A DNA stretch of 64,000 bases from Bacteroidota bacterium (GTDB lineage: Bacteria > Bacteroidota > Bacteroidia > Bacteroidales > NBLH01): contig JANYKN010000116.1 of NCBI GenBank assembly GCA_025361565.1, positions 124,001-188,000 of the forward strand, read 5' to 3'. A program made the position numbers and the translations under genes. The notes beneath the pieces are model-generated. The model was given only the letters and a program-made list of their open reading frames with translations. It had not been told where the DNA came from and made no database searches. Every line of letters begins with the position of its first letter. Positions within the stretch are counted from its first letter, which is position 1. Below, piece by piece: positions 53,908 through 62,751 of the stretch.

Positions 53908-54354
53908 ATGAAAAGAACCATCATTCTGTTAACGATCCTTTCGTTATTAATTGCCTGTCAGCCCAAATTGGATACTGCAAAATTACAGGCCGAAAGCAAA
54001 GCACAGATTGTGCAAACTGAAAAAGATTTTGAAAAAATGGCCGCAGAAAAAGGTGTTGCCGAAGCTTTTGAATTCTTTGCTGCTGATAGCGCGGTTATTA
54101 ACCGAGGCGATTATCTAAATCATGGAAAAGCACAGATCAAAGATCATTATTTGAAGTGGAAATTTAAGGATGTATCTTTAAAATGGTCACCTGACTTTGT
54201 TGATGTGGCAACTTCTTGCGATTTGGGCTATACTTATGGAAAATACACTTTTTCGTATAGCGATTCAACGGGTAAAACCATCGAAAACAAAGGTTATTTC
54301 CATACGGTTTGGAAAAAACAGGCCAATGGGAATTGGAGGTATGTTTGGGATTAG
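53908..54354 (+). CDS. DUF4440/SnoaL-like lipoprotein
   Basis: A 148-residue lipoprotein. The signal peptide ends in an LLIAC lipobox with Cys17. The mature domain (about 30-148) has the cone-shaped NTF2-like pattern: a helix KAQIVQTEKDFEKMAAEKGV, then FFAADSAVINRGDYLNHGKA, and C-terminal strands ending GNWRYVWD, as in DUF4440 proteins. Such domains bind small ligands or act as isomerase-like folds, but this copy has no obvious catalytic set. It is monocistronic and followed by a long inverted repeat. Confidence 0.75.
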   Translation: MKRTIILLTILSLLIACQPKLDTAKLQAESKAQIVQTEKDFEKMAAEKGVAEAFEFFAADSAVINRGDYLNHGKAQIKDHYLKWKFKDVSLKWSPDFVDVATSCDLGYTYGKYTFSYSDSTGKTIENKGYFHTVWKKQANGNWRYVWD

Positions 54355-54357
54355 TTT

Positions 54358-54499
54358 AGAAATTGGCACTTCGACAGTGCTTCGACTTCGCTCAGCAACT
54401 AGTTCAGTGACCGTCAACGATTTTGCTTCGACTTCGCTCAGCAACCAGCTCATAGAACATAGAGATTGGTCACTGAGCGGAGTCGAAGTGCCAATTTCT
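54358..54499. repeat. 142-bp inverted-repeat element of the TTCGAC family
   Basis: Perfect 18-bp ends (AGAAATTGGCACTTCGAC at 54358-54375 and its complement at 54482-54499). Inside are two direct copies of TGCTTCGACTTCGCTCAGCA and a GTCACTGAGCGGAGTCGAAG segment. The CTTCGACTnCGCTCAG core is shared with the repeats flanking the GIY-YIG gene. No coding capacity; MITE-like. Confidence 0.75.
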
Positions 54500-54525
54500 A
54501 AGTTACAATAAACTAAGTTCTAAAA

Positions 54526-55530
54526 TTACCAGACAATTCCAATCTTTCCAATGGTTTTGCGGTTTTCGAGTGCCAAATGTGCTTCACCAAGTTTTTCGAT
54601 TGGATACATTCCTCCTACATGTGGATCAATTTTGCCTTCGTGGGCCAATGCTACCACATTTTGCATGCAATATTGCAAAATATCGGGCTGAAATCTGCCA
54701 ATTTTGAGCATATTAACACCTGCCAATGTTCGTGAATTCATAATAAACTGAACAGGATGATAGAAGCCAAAGGATAGGCCAAATTTAATTTTACTGAAAA
54801 AATTACCAACTTCCAGTTGTGAAGCTGCTCCAAAAGCAACCATACGACCACCATAATCCAATAATTTAATGCCTTTTTTAAATGCTTTTCCTCCTATCGA
54901 ATCAAAAACCACATCTACTTTTTCTTTAATAACTGTGCTGAAATCGTGGGTATTGTAGTTGATTGGAACATCAACGCCCAAATTGGTCAGATAATCAAGT
55001 TTCTGCTGTGAACCGGCGGTTCCATATATCTTGCATTCTTTCAATTTGCACAATTGCACCAGCGCAGTACCAACTCCTCCAGCTGCAGCCTGAATCAAAA
55101 CCCTATCGTTTTTTAAAACGTTGGTGGCAATATTGACAGCATAAAATGCGGTACAATATTGAACGGCCAAGGCAAGGGCTTTACCTGTGGAATAATCCTG
55201 TTCAATTTTTACAACTGCTTTTGCATTGGTAATTACATGTGTTGCATATCCACCAAAAATAGTAAAACCTACTACCCTATCACTTTCAAATACATTTTTA
55301 ACGTCTTTCCCAATTTTGACGATTCTTCCAACCACTTCGTAACCTATCACAGTAGGCAATGGTGGGCAATCTCTATACAAACCTAGCCTTGCGAGCACAT
55401 CAGCAAAATTAAGTCCAAAAGCTTCTACTTCTATGGTAACTTCATCATTTCCAGGTTCTTTTAATTCTATTTTTTTTCGCTCGAAGGCTACTTCTGGCTT
55501 TCCATTTTTTACTAGATATACTGCTTCCAT
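54526..55530 (-). CDS. Quinone oxidoreductase-like MDR enzyme (zinc-independent)
   Basis: A 334-residue medium-chain dehydrogenase/reductase. The N-terminal GroES-like domain contains EAFGLNFADVLARLGLY and IGYEVVGRIVKIG. The Rossmann domain has the AAAGGVGTALVQL NADPH motif (about residues 147-160) and FDSIGG. No catalytic zinc cysteines or structural-zinc cysteine cluster is present, placing it with quinone reductase and VAT-1-like proteins that reduce quinones or enones with NADPH. It is monocistronic on the minus strand. Substrate unknown. Confidence 0.88.
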   Translation of the reverse strand: MEAVYLVKNGKPEVAFERKKIELKEPGNDEVTIEVEAFGLNFADVLARLGLYRDCPPLPTVIGYEVVGRIVKIGKDVKNVFESDRVVGFTIFGGYATHVITNAKAVVKIEQDYSTGKALALAVQYCTAFYAVNIATNVLKNDRVLIQAAAGGVGTALVQLCKLKECKIYGTAGSQQKLDYLTNLGVDVPINYNTHDFSTVIKEKVDVVFDSIGGKAFKKGIKLLDYGGRMVAFGAASQLEVGNFFSKIKFGLSFGFYHPVQFIMNSRTLAGVNMLKIGRFQPDILQYCMQNVVALAHEGKIDPHVGGMYPIEKLGEAHLALENRKTIGKIGIVW

Positions 55531-56045
55531 TTATTTTGGATTAATATTTAATTTGGATTTTGTTATTTGATGTGATATTCCAACAGGAGTATTTTATTAA
55601 AATTATTTATTTTATAACTACTACTTTGGTAAATCAAGCTCTATCACTAAAATTTGAATATTAGTTAGTTAATACATAATTAGTCTCAGTATTTATTATC
55701 TTAAGCTTTGAAATGTTTTTTATATAATGAATCTTATCCTCTATGTTTCTTTTGACATAAAACTTTTTCGTTATTTTTAAATGCTGTGCTCAATCTTTTT
55801 TCTTTTCCTCTGATGAAAAGAAACAAAAATCAAGACAAAAATATCCTTCTCGGTGCTTTTACTTTTACTAGGAGCACGGCCGACGGATTTTTGTCAAAGA
55901 ACGCCCATAAACCTCAGCAATTTCGTATAATAAGGAATTCCTTTTCTGTTTTTCCCTATATGCTTAAATATATTAGTATTAGTAAACTATGATTTGGTTC
56001 ATGCCTAACTTTTATTTTTTTTGAATGTAATTGCACTCGATAAAC
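55531..56045. other. Gene-free region carrying the second dispersed repeat
   Basis: AT-rich spacer between two minus-strand genes. Its notable content is the repeat copy at 55794-55940. No credible gene was found; the short LMKRNKNQDKN-type frame is repeat sequence. Confidence 0.55.
55794..55940 (+). repeat. Dispersed 148-bp repeat, copy 2
   Basis: Same block order as 40643-40790, with an identical GATGAAAAGAAACAAAAATC segment and the identical GCACGGCCGACGGATTTTTG core. It lies in the same orientation about 15 kb away. Confidence 0.75.
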
Positions 56046-56588
56046 TCATGTAATGCTCTTTTTTTCGAATTCCAACAAGAACTTTTCGAAACGGGCGGCC
56101 ATTTTATGCACAAATATAAGGTTTATAATCATAAAAAACAGTCCGCCCAAACTTATCAATACCATTTCGGAACCTGAATAGATATTGGTAGCCATTAAAT
56201 ATTTAAAACCAAAAAAGGAATAGATTAGGGCTAAAAAACTACTAATAATTGCAGGAATATAAATCCGTATCACCAACCATTGAACTATGTGAACCATTAA
56301 GTGGATGGAAAAAGCCATAAAACATGCAGCCCAAATCAAATAAGACTGAAATTGTATGGCAAGTATTGTTGCTAAAACTAAAATTAGAAATTCCTGCGCA
56401 ACTGCCATTGAAAACGAAGCAGTTGAAAGATTTCCATAGTTCGAAACTATCCTTTTTCCCAATTTGGGAAATCGTTTGCTGATCAATTGCTTGTTCTTTT
56501 TCATCCAAGCATCCATCATGATGATTTCCTCAAAATCGTGCAGCATAAATACAATTGGTAACAGCCAGATTATCAATGAAAATTCCAT
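56046..56588 (-). CDS. HXXEE domain membrane protein
   Basis: A 180-residue integral membrane protein with about five hydrophobic helices. The name-giving motif is HDFEE in FMLHDFEEIIMMDAW near residue 17, and further conserved His residues appear in MAFSIHLMVHIVQW. The His/Glu set inside the membrane suggests a metal site, but the family has no assigned function. It is divergent from the NimA-like gene 72 bases away, and no operon partner is visible. Confidence 0.82.
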   Translation of the reverse strand: MEFSLIIWLLPIVFMLHDFEEIIMMDAWMKKNKQLISKRFPKLGKRIVSNYGNLSTASFSMAVAQEFLILVLATILAIQFQSYLIWAACFMAFSIHLMVHIVQWLVIRIYIPAIISSFLALIYSFFGFKYLMATNIYSGSEMVLISLGGLFFMIINLIFVHKMAARFEKFLLEFEKKSIT

Positions 56589-56660
56589 TCTTTGATTTAA
56601 AATTGGGTTTGCACTACAAAAATAAGACTTATTTTAATAGATTTGACAAATTTCCGGAAG

Positions 56661-57131
56661 ATGAGACGAACAGATAAACAAATTACCACCCAAGCTGATA
56701 TTGAGCAAATTATAAAAGATTCGTTGGTTTGCCGTTTGGCATTTTCGAAAGATAATATCCCATATATTGTGCCTGTTTCTTTTGGTTATGATGGAACTTA
56801 TTTATATGTACACACCGCCAAAGAAGGCAGAAAAATTGATTTCATCCATTCCAATAATCTGGTTTGTATGGAGTTTGATATCAACGTAAAAACAATAGAG
56901 CATGAAAGTATTGCCTGTAAATGGACTACAACCTACCAAAGTGTGATTGGTTATGGCAAAATAGTTGAAATTACCAATTTCGAAGAAGCATCATATGGTT
57001 TGAACCAAATCATGCTGCATTATTCCGGCAAAGAATGGGAATTGACTGAGAAAATGCTCAACACCGTTAAAATGTGGAAAATCAAAATCGATGAGCTTTC
57101 GGGAAAACAATCGGCCATGGAATTATTCTAA
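56661..57131 (+). CDS. Pyridoxamine 5'-phosphate oxidase-like flavoprotein (NimA type)
   Basis: A protein of about 156 residues with the split-barrel FMN-binding fold. The N-terminal helix is ADIEQIIKDSLVCRLAFSKD. The strand VPVSFGYDGTYLYVHTAKEG with the following RKIDFI supplies FMN contacts, and VCMEFD and the WTTTYQSVIGYGKI strand match the family that includes nitroimidazole-resistance NimA proteins. It probably reduces small nitro or flavin-related compounds; the true substrate is unknown. The frame opens at TTG 56643, but the ATG at 56661 is preferred. Its 3' end overlaps the convergent LytTR gene by 9 bases. Confidence 0.85.
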   Translation: MRRTDKQITTQADIEQIIKDSLVCRLAFSKDNIPYIVPVSFGYDGTYLYVHTAKEGRKIDFIHSNNLVCMEFDINVKTIEHESIACKWTTTYQSVIGYGKIVEITNFEEASYGLNQIMLHYSGKEWELTEKMLNTVKMWKIKIDELSGKQSAMELF

Positions 57132-57884
57132 CCAGTTTTTGAAATCGCCAACTTTTTCGCGGCTAACAATCGCTTCCTGAATTTCGGAATGTTTAAACTG
57201 AATCCTTAAACGACTATTGGAATAGGCTACCACTTCATGAATTGCAGAAATATGAACAAGGTATTTTCTACTAACCCTGAAAAATTGTTTTGGATCAACC
57301 ATTCGTTCTATCTGATCAAGTGAATAATCAAGTGAATAACTTTTATTGGCATTGTTGCATAAAAAAGTAGCTTTTTCCATGCTGTAAAAATATTGAATCT
57401 CCGATATTTCTATAGGACGGATGTGCAGACCAACCTTAACAACAAACCTGCTTTTGTACTGTTTGGTCAATTGATGCAGAATTTCTTCAATCCGGATGGG
57501 ATTTACGCTCAAATTATCTTTGCCGATTGGGAATGCCTGTTCAAATTTTGTCAACGCTTTTGATAAATCTTCAAAATCAATTGGTTTTAACAAATAATCA
57601 ATGCTGTTTACTTTAAATGCCCGCACAGCATATTCGTCATATGCAGTTGTGAAAATAACAGGGCAGGTTAACTGTGTTTGTTCAAATATTTCAAAACTAA
57701 GACCATCGCCTAGCTGGATATCCATAAAAACCAAATCAGGATGGGGTTGACTATTAAACCATTCCACACTTTTTTTTACAGAATCCAATTTAGTCAGCAC
57801 TTCAATATCAGCTTTGTATCTTTGAACAAGGTCAATTAATCGTTTTGCAGCTAGATGCTCATCTTCAATTACAACTATTTTCAT
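57123..57884 (-). CDS. LytTR-family response regulator
   Basis: A 253-residue regulator. The receiver domain (1-125) has the acidic residues in VIEDE, the phosphorylated Asp55 in LVFMDIQLGDG, and TAYDEYAVRAF and DYLLKPIDF switch regions. The C-terminal LytTR DNA-binding domain (about 150-253) includes GLHIRPIEISEIQYFYSMEK and FFRVSRKYLVHISAI. It overlaps the kinase gene by 4 bases (58% of the pair is co-directional minus strand with no gap), so the two are translationally coupled. Targets unknown. Confidence 0.92.
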   Translation of the reverse strand: MKIVVIEDEHLAAKRLIDLVQRYKADIEVLTKLDSVKKSVEWFNSQPHPDLVFMDIQLGDGLSFEIFEQTQLTCPVIFTTAYDEYAVRAFKVNSIDYLLKPIDFEDLSKALTKFEQAFPIGKDNLSVNPIRIEEILHQLTKQYKSRFVVKVGLHIRPIEISEIQYFYSMEKATFLCNNANKSYSLDYSLDQIERMVDPKQFFRVSRKYLVHISAIHEVVAYSNSRLRIQFKHSEIQEAIVSREKVGDFKNWLE

Positions 57885-58936
57885 TTTTTGGTCATTTCAA
57901 GCAATGGAACTTTTACTGTAAAATTATTTGCCAATGAATTAACAATAAATGCTTTATCAGTCAAATAAGCATATCTCGACTGAATATTTTTTAAACCAAT
58001 ATTTGATGAATCGTGAATGACAGATTTAAGTTGCAGATTATTCTCAACCACCAGATAATCCTGTTCTTCGTAAATAGCTATTTTAAGTGGTTCCTCTTCC
58101 GAAATGATATTATGCTTTATCGCATTTTCAACCAACATTTGCACTGCCAAAGGAACAACCATCCTGTTCATCGATTGAATGTCAATTTGAAGTTGCAGAT
58201 TATTTCCAAATCGTATCTTATGCAAATAAAGAAAAGCATTAACAAACTGAATTTCATCCGATAAACTAACAATTTCCTTGTCCTTTTGATCCAACACATA
58301 TCTATAAACATTTGCCAGGTTTTTGATAAACTTAACCGCATCGTCATTTTCAGATACCAGGCTGGTCAATGTATTTAAACTGTTGAATAAAAAATGAGGA
58401 TTTACCTGATTTTTAAGTGTTTCGTATTCAAGTTTAACAATTTCAGTTTTCAGCTTTTCTTCCCTGAGCAAAATATCCCTTTTTTCAATAATTAATTCCC
58501 TCAAATTGATTGAAAACGCAATTATAAAAGTCACACCCAAAAGAAGTATTATCTCTTTAAATCTTGGAGCTTGAAAGCCGGCAATGTCCCAACCATTGGT
58601 AACAAAATAAAAAACAAATTGTACAAAATAAATGGCAAGCACGGTATAAACAATAATCAAAATAATGCCAACTATGAATTTTCTTTCAGGCTTTCCTTTC
58701 CAATCTACTTTTTTATGTACCCAAATTGAAAGAATTTCATTTCCTTTCCATAATGTAAGTCCCATAAAAGCCGAATAAGCCATAATTGGAACTATATTTT
58801 CAATCAAAGTTTTAAGATCAAGCGAAAAGAAATAAGTAATTAAAAGGCCTACCATCAATATAATTAATAGGTCCCTTAGAAATATTTTTACCCTTTTGAT
58901 CGAGCTTTGCTTCTGCTCACAATTTAATTTAGGCAT
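57881..58936 (-). CDS. LytS-like sensor histidine kinase
   Basis: A 351-residue kinase of the His_kinase (LytS/YehU) class. Four hydrophobic helices (about 20-38, 48-65, 88-112 and 128-146) form the membrane sensor, followed by a helical linker and the phospho-accepting His181 in QVNPHFLFNSLNTL. An atypical HATPase contains LVENAIKHNI and SNIGLKNIQSRY. It partners the LytTR regulator downstream (4-base overlap) and overlaps the upstream secreted 213-residue protein gene by 13 bases, linking the three genes into one transcript. Confidence 0.92.
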   Translation of the reverse strand: MPKLNCEQKQSSIKRVKIFLRDLLIILMVGLLITYFFSLDLKTLIENIVPIMAYSAFMGLTLWKGNEILSIWVHKKVDWKGKPERKFIVGIILIIVYTVLAIYFVQFVFYFVTNGWDIAGFQAPRFKEIILLLGVTFIIAFSINLRELIIEKRDILLREEKLKTEIVKLEYETLKNQVNPHFLFNSLNTLTSLVSENDDAVKFIKNLANVYRYVLDQKDKEIVSLSDEIQFVNAFLYLHKIRFGNNLQLQIDIQSMNRMVVPLAVQMLVENAIKHNIISEEEPLKIAIYEEQDYLVVENNLQLKSVIHDSSNIGLKNIQSRYAYLTDKAFIVNSLANNFTVKVPLLEMTKK

Positions 58937-59565
58937 ATATTTAATAGCTTCTGGTTATTTTCTTTGCCCCAATTTGGTGATATTTGAGATTCGGGTTCAA
59001 ATTTATTGAATTTTTCATCTGCTTTCTGGAATAAAGGTAAAGCATTTTTCTTGCCTCCGCCAAACATTTTTGGAGTGTTAAAGGTGTTCATTGCTTCAAG
59101 GTAATAAATTCGTGGATTTTCAGCATTCAATAATTTGGCTTTCTCAAAAACTTCGTTGGCCAACATCGAATATTTTTGCCCACGGCTCATCGGACTTACC
59201 TTAATCCTACTTTGATGCAACAATCCCTGTAATATTAAAATTTCAGCTTCATTGTTTTTAATTTTTGTAGCCATATCCAGATACTTTTGCGCCTGATCGA
59301 GATAAATGTCAATTTTATCGTCATCAGTTTCAGATTGTGTCATCAAAATGGTCGCCATGGCAGCATAATACAAAGGCAGCCATTCTTTTTCTTCAGCCTT
59401 TGAAATGACAACGAAAGTGCTGGCAAGAACCTGGAATTCAGCTACTGTTTTAGAAGTTTTAAAAAGTGATAGCTTTTCGGCCATCTTCACATTATAATCC
59501 TGGCTTTGACCAAATGCAATCGATGAAAGCACAATAACAAATAGAAACAATACAGATTTTTTCAT
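58924..59565 (-). CDS. Secreted TPR-like 213-residue protein, paralog B
   Basis: An exported protein: signal peptide about 1-19 (ending IAFGQ). The mature part is all-helical, with tetratricopeptide-like pairs: EWLPLYYAAMATILM, DDKIDIYLDQAQKYLDMATK, EAEILILQGLLHQSRIKV, and YYLEAMNTFNTPKMFGGGKK. It ends with a SPNWGKENN motif. It is about 55-60% similar by eye to the neighbouring paralog at 59877. Its 3' end overlaps the LytS-like kinase gene by 13 bases, so a functional link with that sensor (for example as periplasmic partner) is plausible. No named family recognised. Confidence 0.75.
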   Translation of the reverse strand: MKKSVLFLFVIVLSSIAFGQSQDYNVKMAEKLSLFKTSKTVAEFQVLASTFVVISKAEEKEWLPLYYAAMATILMTQSETDDDKIDIYLDQAQKYLDMATKIKNNEAEILILQGLLHQSRIKVSPMSRGQKYSMLANEVFEKAKLLNAENPRIYYLEAMNTFNTPKMFGGGKKNALPLFQKADEKFNKFEPESQISPNWGKENNQKLLNICLN

Positions 59566-59876
59566 TTTTTATTCGATTAATAGTTAATAGATTTATTTAT
59601 GATGCAAATTTCGCTTAAAAGCACGGCTGGTAAAAGTTTAAAGCGACAAGTCGTTTAAATTTCAGGATGAATTGTAGATTTAAAGGATGGGTTGAAGAGA
59701 GATAAAATAAAGTCTGACAATTCTCTTATCTTCCTTTAATACTGGTTAAATATATGATGACAGGTCGAAATAATTAAAACCCATCAGATAAAAAGCATCT
59801 GATGGGTTTTATATGAGTATTTTTTAGGTATCTCGGGATTTATCCCGATTGTATTGGATAATTTTGTTTAAAATAG
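59566..59876. other. Spacer between paralogs with terminator and CGGGAT hairpin
   Basis: Gene-free. Holds the bidirectional terminator-like hairpin (59776-59810), a small TCGGGAT-TT-ATCCCGA stem (59833-59848), and the presumptive promoter of paralog B. No further structure seen. Confidence 0.55.
59776..59810. terminator. Perfect 14-bp hairpin with flanking A/T runs, bidirectional terminator
   Basis: Arms AAAACCCATCAGAT and ATCTGATGGGTTTT around a 7-base loop. The outer A and T runs provide a U-tract on either strand. It lies about 65 bases downstream of paralog A (minus strand), so it likely separates the two paralog transcripts. Confidence 0.82.
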
Positions 59877-60518
59877 TTATTTAGAACAAATACTCAATTG
59901 TTCCAAATTGTTTTCTTTTCCCCAATTTGGAGATAACTGTGTTGATGGTGCAAATTTTTCAAATTTTTCGTTAGCCAACTGAAGCAAAGGCAATGCATTT
60001 TTTTTGCCACCTCCAAACATTTCGGGGGTATTCATTACCGACATGCCTTCCAAATAATAAATCCTTGGATTTTCGGCATTCAATTCTTTAGCTTTTTCAA
60101 AACAACTTGAAGCCATCATAGAGTATTTTTGTCCGCGAGCCATTGGATCTACACCAATTCTAGCCTGATATAATAATCCCTGTAATACATGTATTTCAGA
60201 CTCATCTTGTTTTATTTCCATTGCCCTGTCTAAAAATTTCTGCGCCTGATCCAAATAAGCATCAACTTTACTTTTATCTTGTTCCTGAAATGACATAAAA
60301 ATGGTTGATTGCGCTGCATAGTAAGATGGTAACCATTCAGTTTTTTCAACATTTGCTATCCTGTCAAATTGATTGGCAAGCGTTTGCCAATCTTCTATGG
60401 TTTGAGCAGTTCCGAACTTTTGAAGATTTTGTCCCATGTTTTTATAATAGGCATCGCTTTGTCCATAAACATTGGTCAACAAAATAAATACGCTGAATAA
60501 CAATACTGCTTTTTTCAT
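59877..60518 (-). CDS. Secreted TPR-like 213-residue protein, paralog A
   Basis: Signal peptide about 1-19 (ending NVYGQ). The helical repeat pattern matches paralog B: EWLPSYYAAQSTIFM, DAYLDQAQKFLDRAMEIK, EIHVLQGLLYQARIGV and YYLEGMSVMNTPEMFGGGKK, ending LSPNWGKENN. The two proteins have identical length, showing tandem duplication. It lies 94 bases downstream of the TonB-dependent receptor gene on the same strand, so the two are probably co-transcribed up to the terminator. Possibly a periplasmic or surface partner of the receptor; function unknown. Confidence 0.75.
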   Translation of the reverse strand: MKKAVLLFSVFILLTNVYGQSDAYYKNMGQNLQKFGTAQTIEDWQTLANQFDRIANVEKTEWLPSYYAAQSTIFMSFQEQDKSKVDAYLDQAQKFLDRAMEIKQDESEIHVLQGLLYQARIGVDPMARGQKYSMMASSCFEKAKELNAENPRIYYLEGMSVMNTPEMFGGGKKNALPLLQLANEKFEKFAPSTQLSPNWGKENNLEQLSICSK

Positions 60519-60612
60519 AATTTCAAATTTTAATTAAGTTTAAATATTTATAATAATAAGAATTGCCTTGAGTTTGGAGTGCCTAAAGTGCAAAGAGTGT
60601 CTCAAGATTTCA

Positions 60613-62751
60613 CTATTTTAACGACAGTATAAACACAAGAACAATAAAGCGTTTGGCTCCTGGTTTTACAGGATATGCCTGATATTCCATGTTCTGATTT
60701 GGCTCCGGGCTATAACTATAACCATAAACATTATCGAAACCCAGCAAATTGCTTACAGAAAGATGAATAATAGCTTGTTTACCAAGAAAAGTCATTAAAT
60801 GGCTTGCATTGAAACTCAAATCCTGGTATGGTTTTGTTCTGTCCGACATAAAAACCGGATTGTTTGGATTGTAATAAGGTCTTCCGCTTGAAACAGAATA
60901 GGTTACACCAATCAATGTATTGATTTTATCAATCCATGCTTTGTACACAACTGAAAAATTATGTTTTGCTGCATAAATTGGCGGTGCTGCAATTGGATAA
61001 TCTTTGTAATCGCGCTTTGTATCAATGTAAGAATAAGAAATATAATAATCCGAATTTTTGATACTTGTTCTATCTCTCCAAAAAATATCAAACCCTTTGG
61101 CATATCCATAACCCTGGTTAGTATAGCTTTCTTTTATGGGTAAATTTAGAGTTTCGTATTTAACCAGATGGTTATAGTCTTTGTAATATGCTTCAACCCT
61201 GAAAGTTCTTTCGTCTTTGGAATACTGGTAATTCAGAATATAATGTGATGCTTGTTCAGGAGCAAGTTCATTGTTGAATTTCCGGTAATCATCCTGAGCT
61301 GCCTGATGAAAAACACCATATGCAATTGAAACCTGGCTTGATGTAGTTAATTTACGTGCAAGCGATAACCGTGGTACTAATCTATAATCATTGCTTAAAC
61401 TTGAATACTCCATTCTTCCTCCCAATCTGGCAGCAAACTTGCTTGAAATTTTAATTTCAGCTTCGGCAAATGTGGCCCAGTTTATATCACTAAAATTAGT
61501 TTTATAATTCATATCTGTATCAAATACATGGTAATTCTGGAGATAATTGGAATTTATTACTTCAGTACCAAATTTAATATTGATGTCTTCATTTATTGAA
61601 TTGGTCAACTTTAAACGAAAATGGTAATCATTCAAACTTGTTGAAACCTGATCATTGTTGATATGAATAGCTTCATTATCATAAGTATACGAAACTCCTG
61701 ACATAATTTGCCAGTTTTTTGAAAGCATTTCGTTATAAACCGTATTGATGTACAGATTATCATTTTTAAGCTTAATCAATTGTTGTGTGGCCATTTCATA
61801 GTTCAGATAATCCAATTTGCTATTGTCATGACTGTATGAAACAAATGATTTAATCATTCCACTTTTGCTCGTTTTCTGACGAAACTGAATGGTTCCACCA
61901 ACTGATTCAGGGGCTTTTTTCCAGTCAATATCCTGTTTTACCAATTTAAAATAAGGATATAAATTGGTGTAATCTGCATCAATTGAAATTGAAGTTTTAT
62001 CCCAGCGTTTGGTATGCGAAATACCTCCACCAACAGAAAGCAACATAATACTTGTCATATCCTTTTCTGGCAATGCATTGGTTTTCAAAACTAAAGCGGA
62101 TGAAAGAGCCTGACCATATTCAGCAGAATACCCACCAGTACTAAAAACAGTTCCGCTAAACAAAAAGGGAGAAAACCTTCCCCTGGTGGGCACGTCCGGC
62201 ATAGTTGATGAATAAGGGCTTTGGACAAGCATCCCATCCATGTATGTTTTTGTTTCGTAACCTTCGCCCCCGCGAACAAAAAGGCCACCTTCTTCACCTA
62301 CCCTATTGGTTCCGGGCATCGTATTTAATGCGCCATATATATCAGCTTGAGCACTGGCAGTAGTTGCTATATCTAATGGACGTAAAGTTACTGCTTTCTT
62401 TTCGTCACTTGCGTCAAATGAACCTGCTGTAATTGTTACTGCATTTATGTTTGTACTGCTTTCTTCCAATACAACTTCCATGGTTTGATTTGTTGCTTTA
62501 TTGATTTGTTGTTCAAAAATCTTATAACCAATAAAACTAACAACTAAAATTCCAGAATCTTTTTTATCGAATTCAAATTTATACTTGCCCAGACTATCGG
62601 TTGTACTACCAAAGTAAGTATCTTTAATGTACACATTGGCACCTGCTATTGGTGAACCATTATTGTCAGAAATTTTTCCCTGAATAAAATTTTGTCCAAA
62701 GCTTGAAACTGAAATTAAACAAATGAATAGATTAAATAGGATTGTTTTCAT
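60613..62751 (-). CDS. TonB-dependent receptor with carboxypeptidase-regulatory-like N-terminal domain
   Basis: A 712-residue outer-membrane receptor. Signal peptide about 1-19 (ending SFGQ). A carboxypeptidase D regulatory-like domain covers about 20-105 (QGKISDNNGSPIAGANVYIK). The plug follows (about 125-230) with PGTNRVGEEGGLFVRGGEGY and TYMDGM. The barrel of about 480 residues ends in a hydrophobic terminal strand (RFIVLVFILSLK). It would import an unknown ligand using TonB energy. No SusD-like partner is adjacent, which argues against a canonical glycan system. Downstream lie the two secreted paralogs and the LytS/LytTR pair. Confidence 0.9.
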   Translation of the reverse strand: MKTILFNLFICLISVSSFGQNFIQGKISDNNGSPIAGANVYIKDTYFGSTTDSLGKYKFEFDKKDSGILVVSFIGYKIFEQQINKATNQTMEVVLEESSTNINAVTITAGSFDASDEKKAVTLRPLDIATTASAQADIYGALNTMPGTNRVGEEGGLFVRGGEGYETKTYMDGMLVQSPYSSTMPDVPTRGRFSPFLFSGTVFSTGGYSAEYGQALSSALVLKTNALPEKDMTSIMLLSVGGGISHTKRWDKTSISIDADYTNLYPYFKLVKQDIDWKKAPESVGGTIQFRQKTSKSGMIKSFVSYSHDNSKLDYLNYEMATQQLIKLKNDNLYINTVYNEMLSKNWQIMSGVSYTYDNEAIHINNDQVSTSLNDYHFRLKLTNSINEDINIKFGTEVINSNYLQNYHVFDTDMNYKTNFSDINWATFAEAEIKISSKFAARLGGRMEYSSLSNDYRLVPRLSLARKLTTSSQVSIAYGVFHQAAQDDYRKFNNELAPEQASHYILNYQYSKDERTFRVEAYYKDYNHLVKYETLNLPIKESYTNQGYGYAKGFDIFWRDRTSIKNSDYYISYSYIDTKRDYKDYPIAAPPIYAAKHNFSVVYKAWIDKINTLIGVTYSVSSGRPYYNPNNPVFMSDRTKPYQDLSFNASHLMTFLGKQAIIHLSVSNLLGFDNVYGYSYSPEPNQNMEYQAYPVKPGAKRFIVLVFILSLK

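Noticed and set aside
55786-55992. A 68-residue frame with LMKRNKNQDKN
   Set aside because: It lies entirely in the dispersed 148-bp repeat, and the other copy does not preserve the frame.
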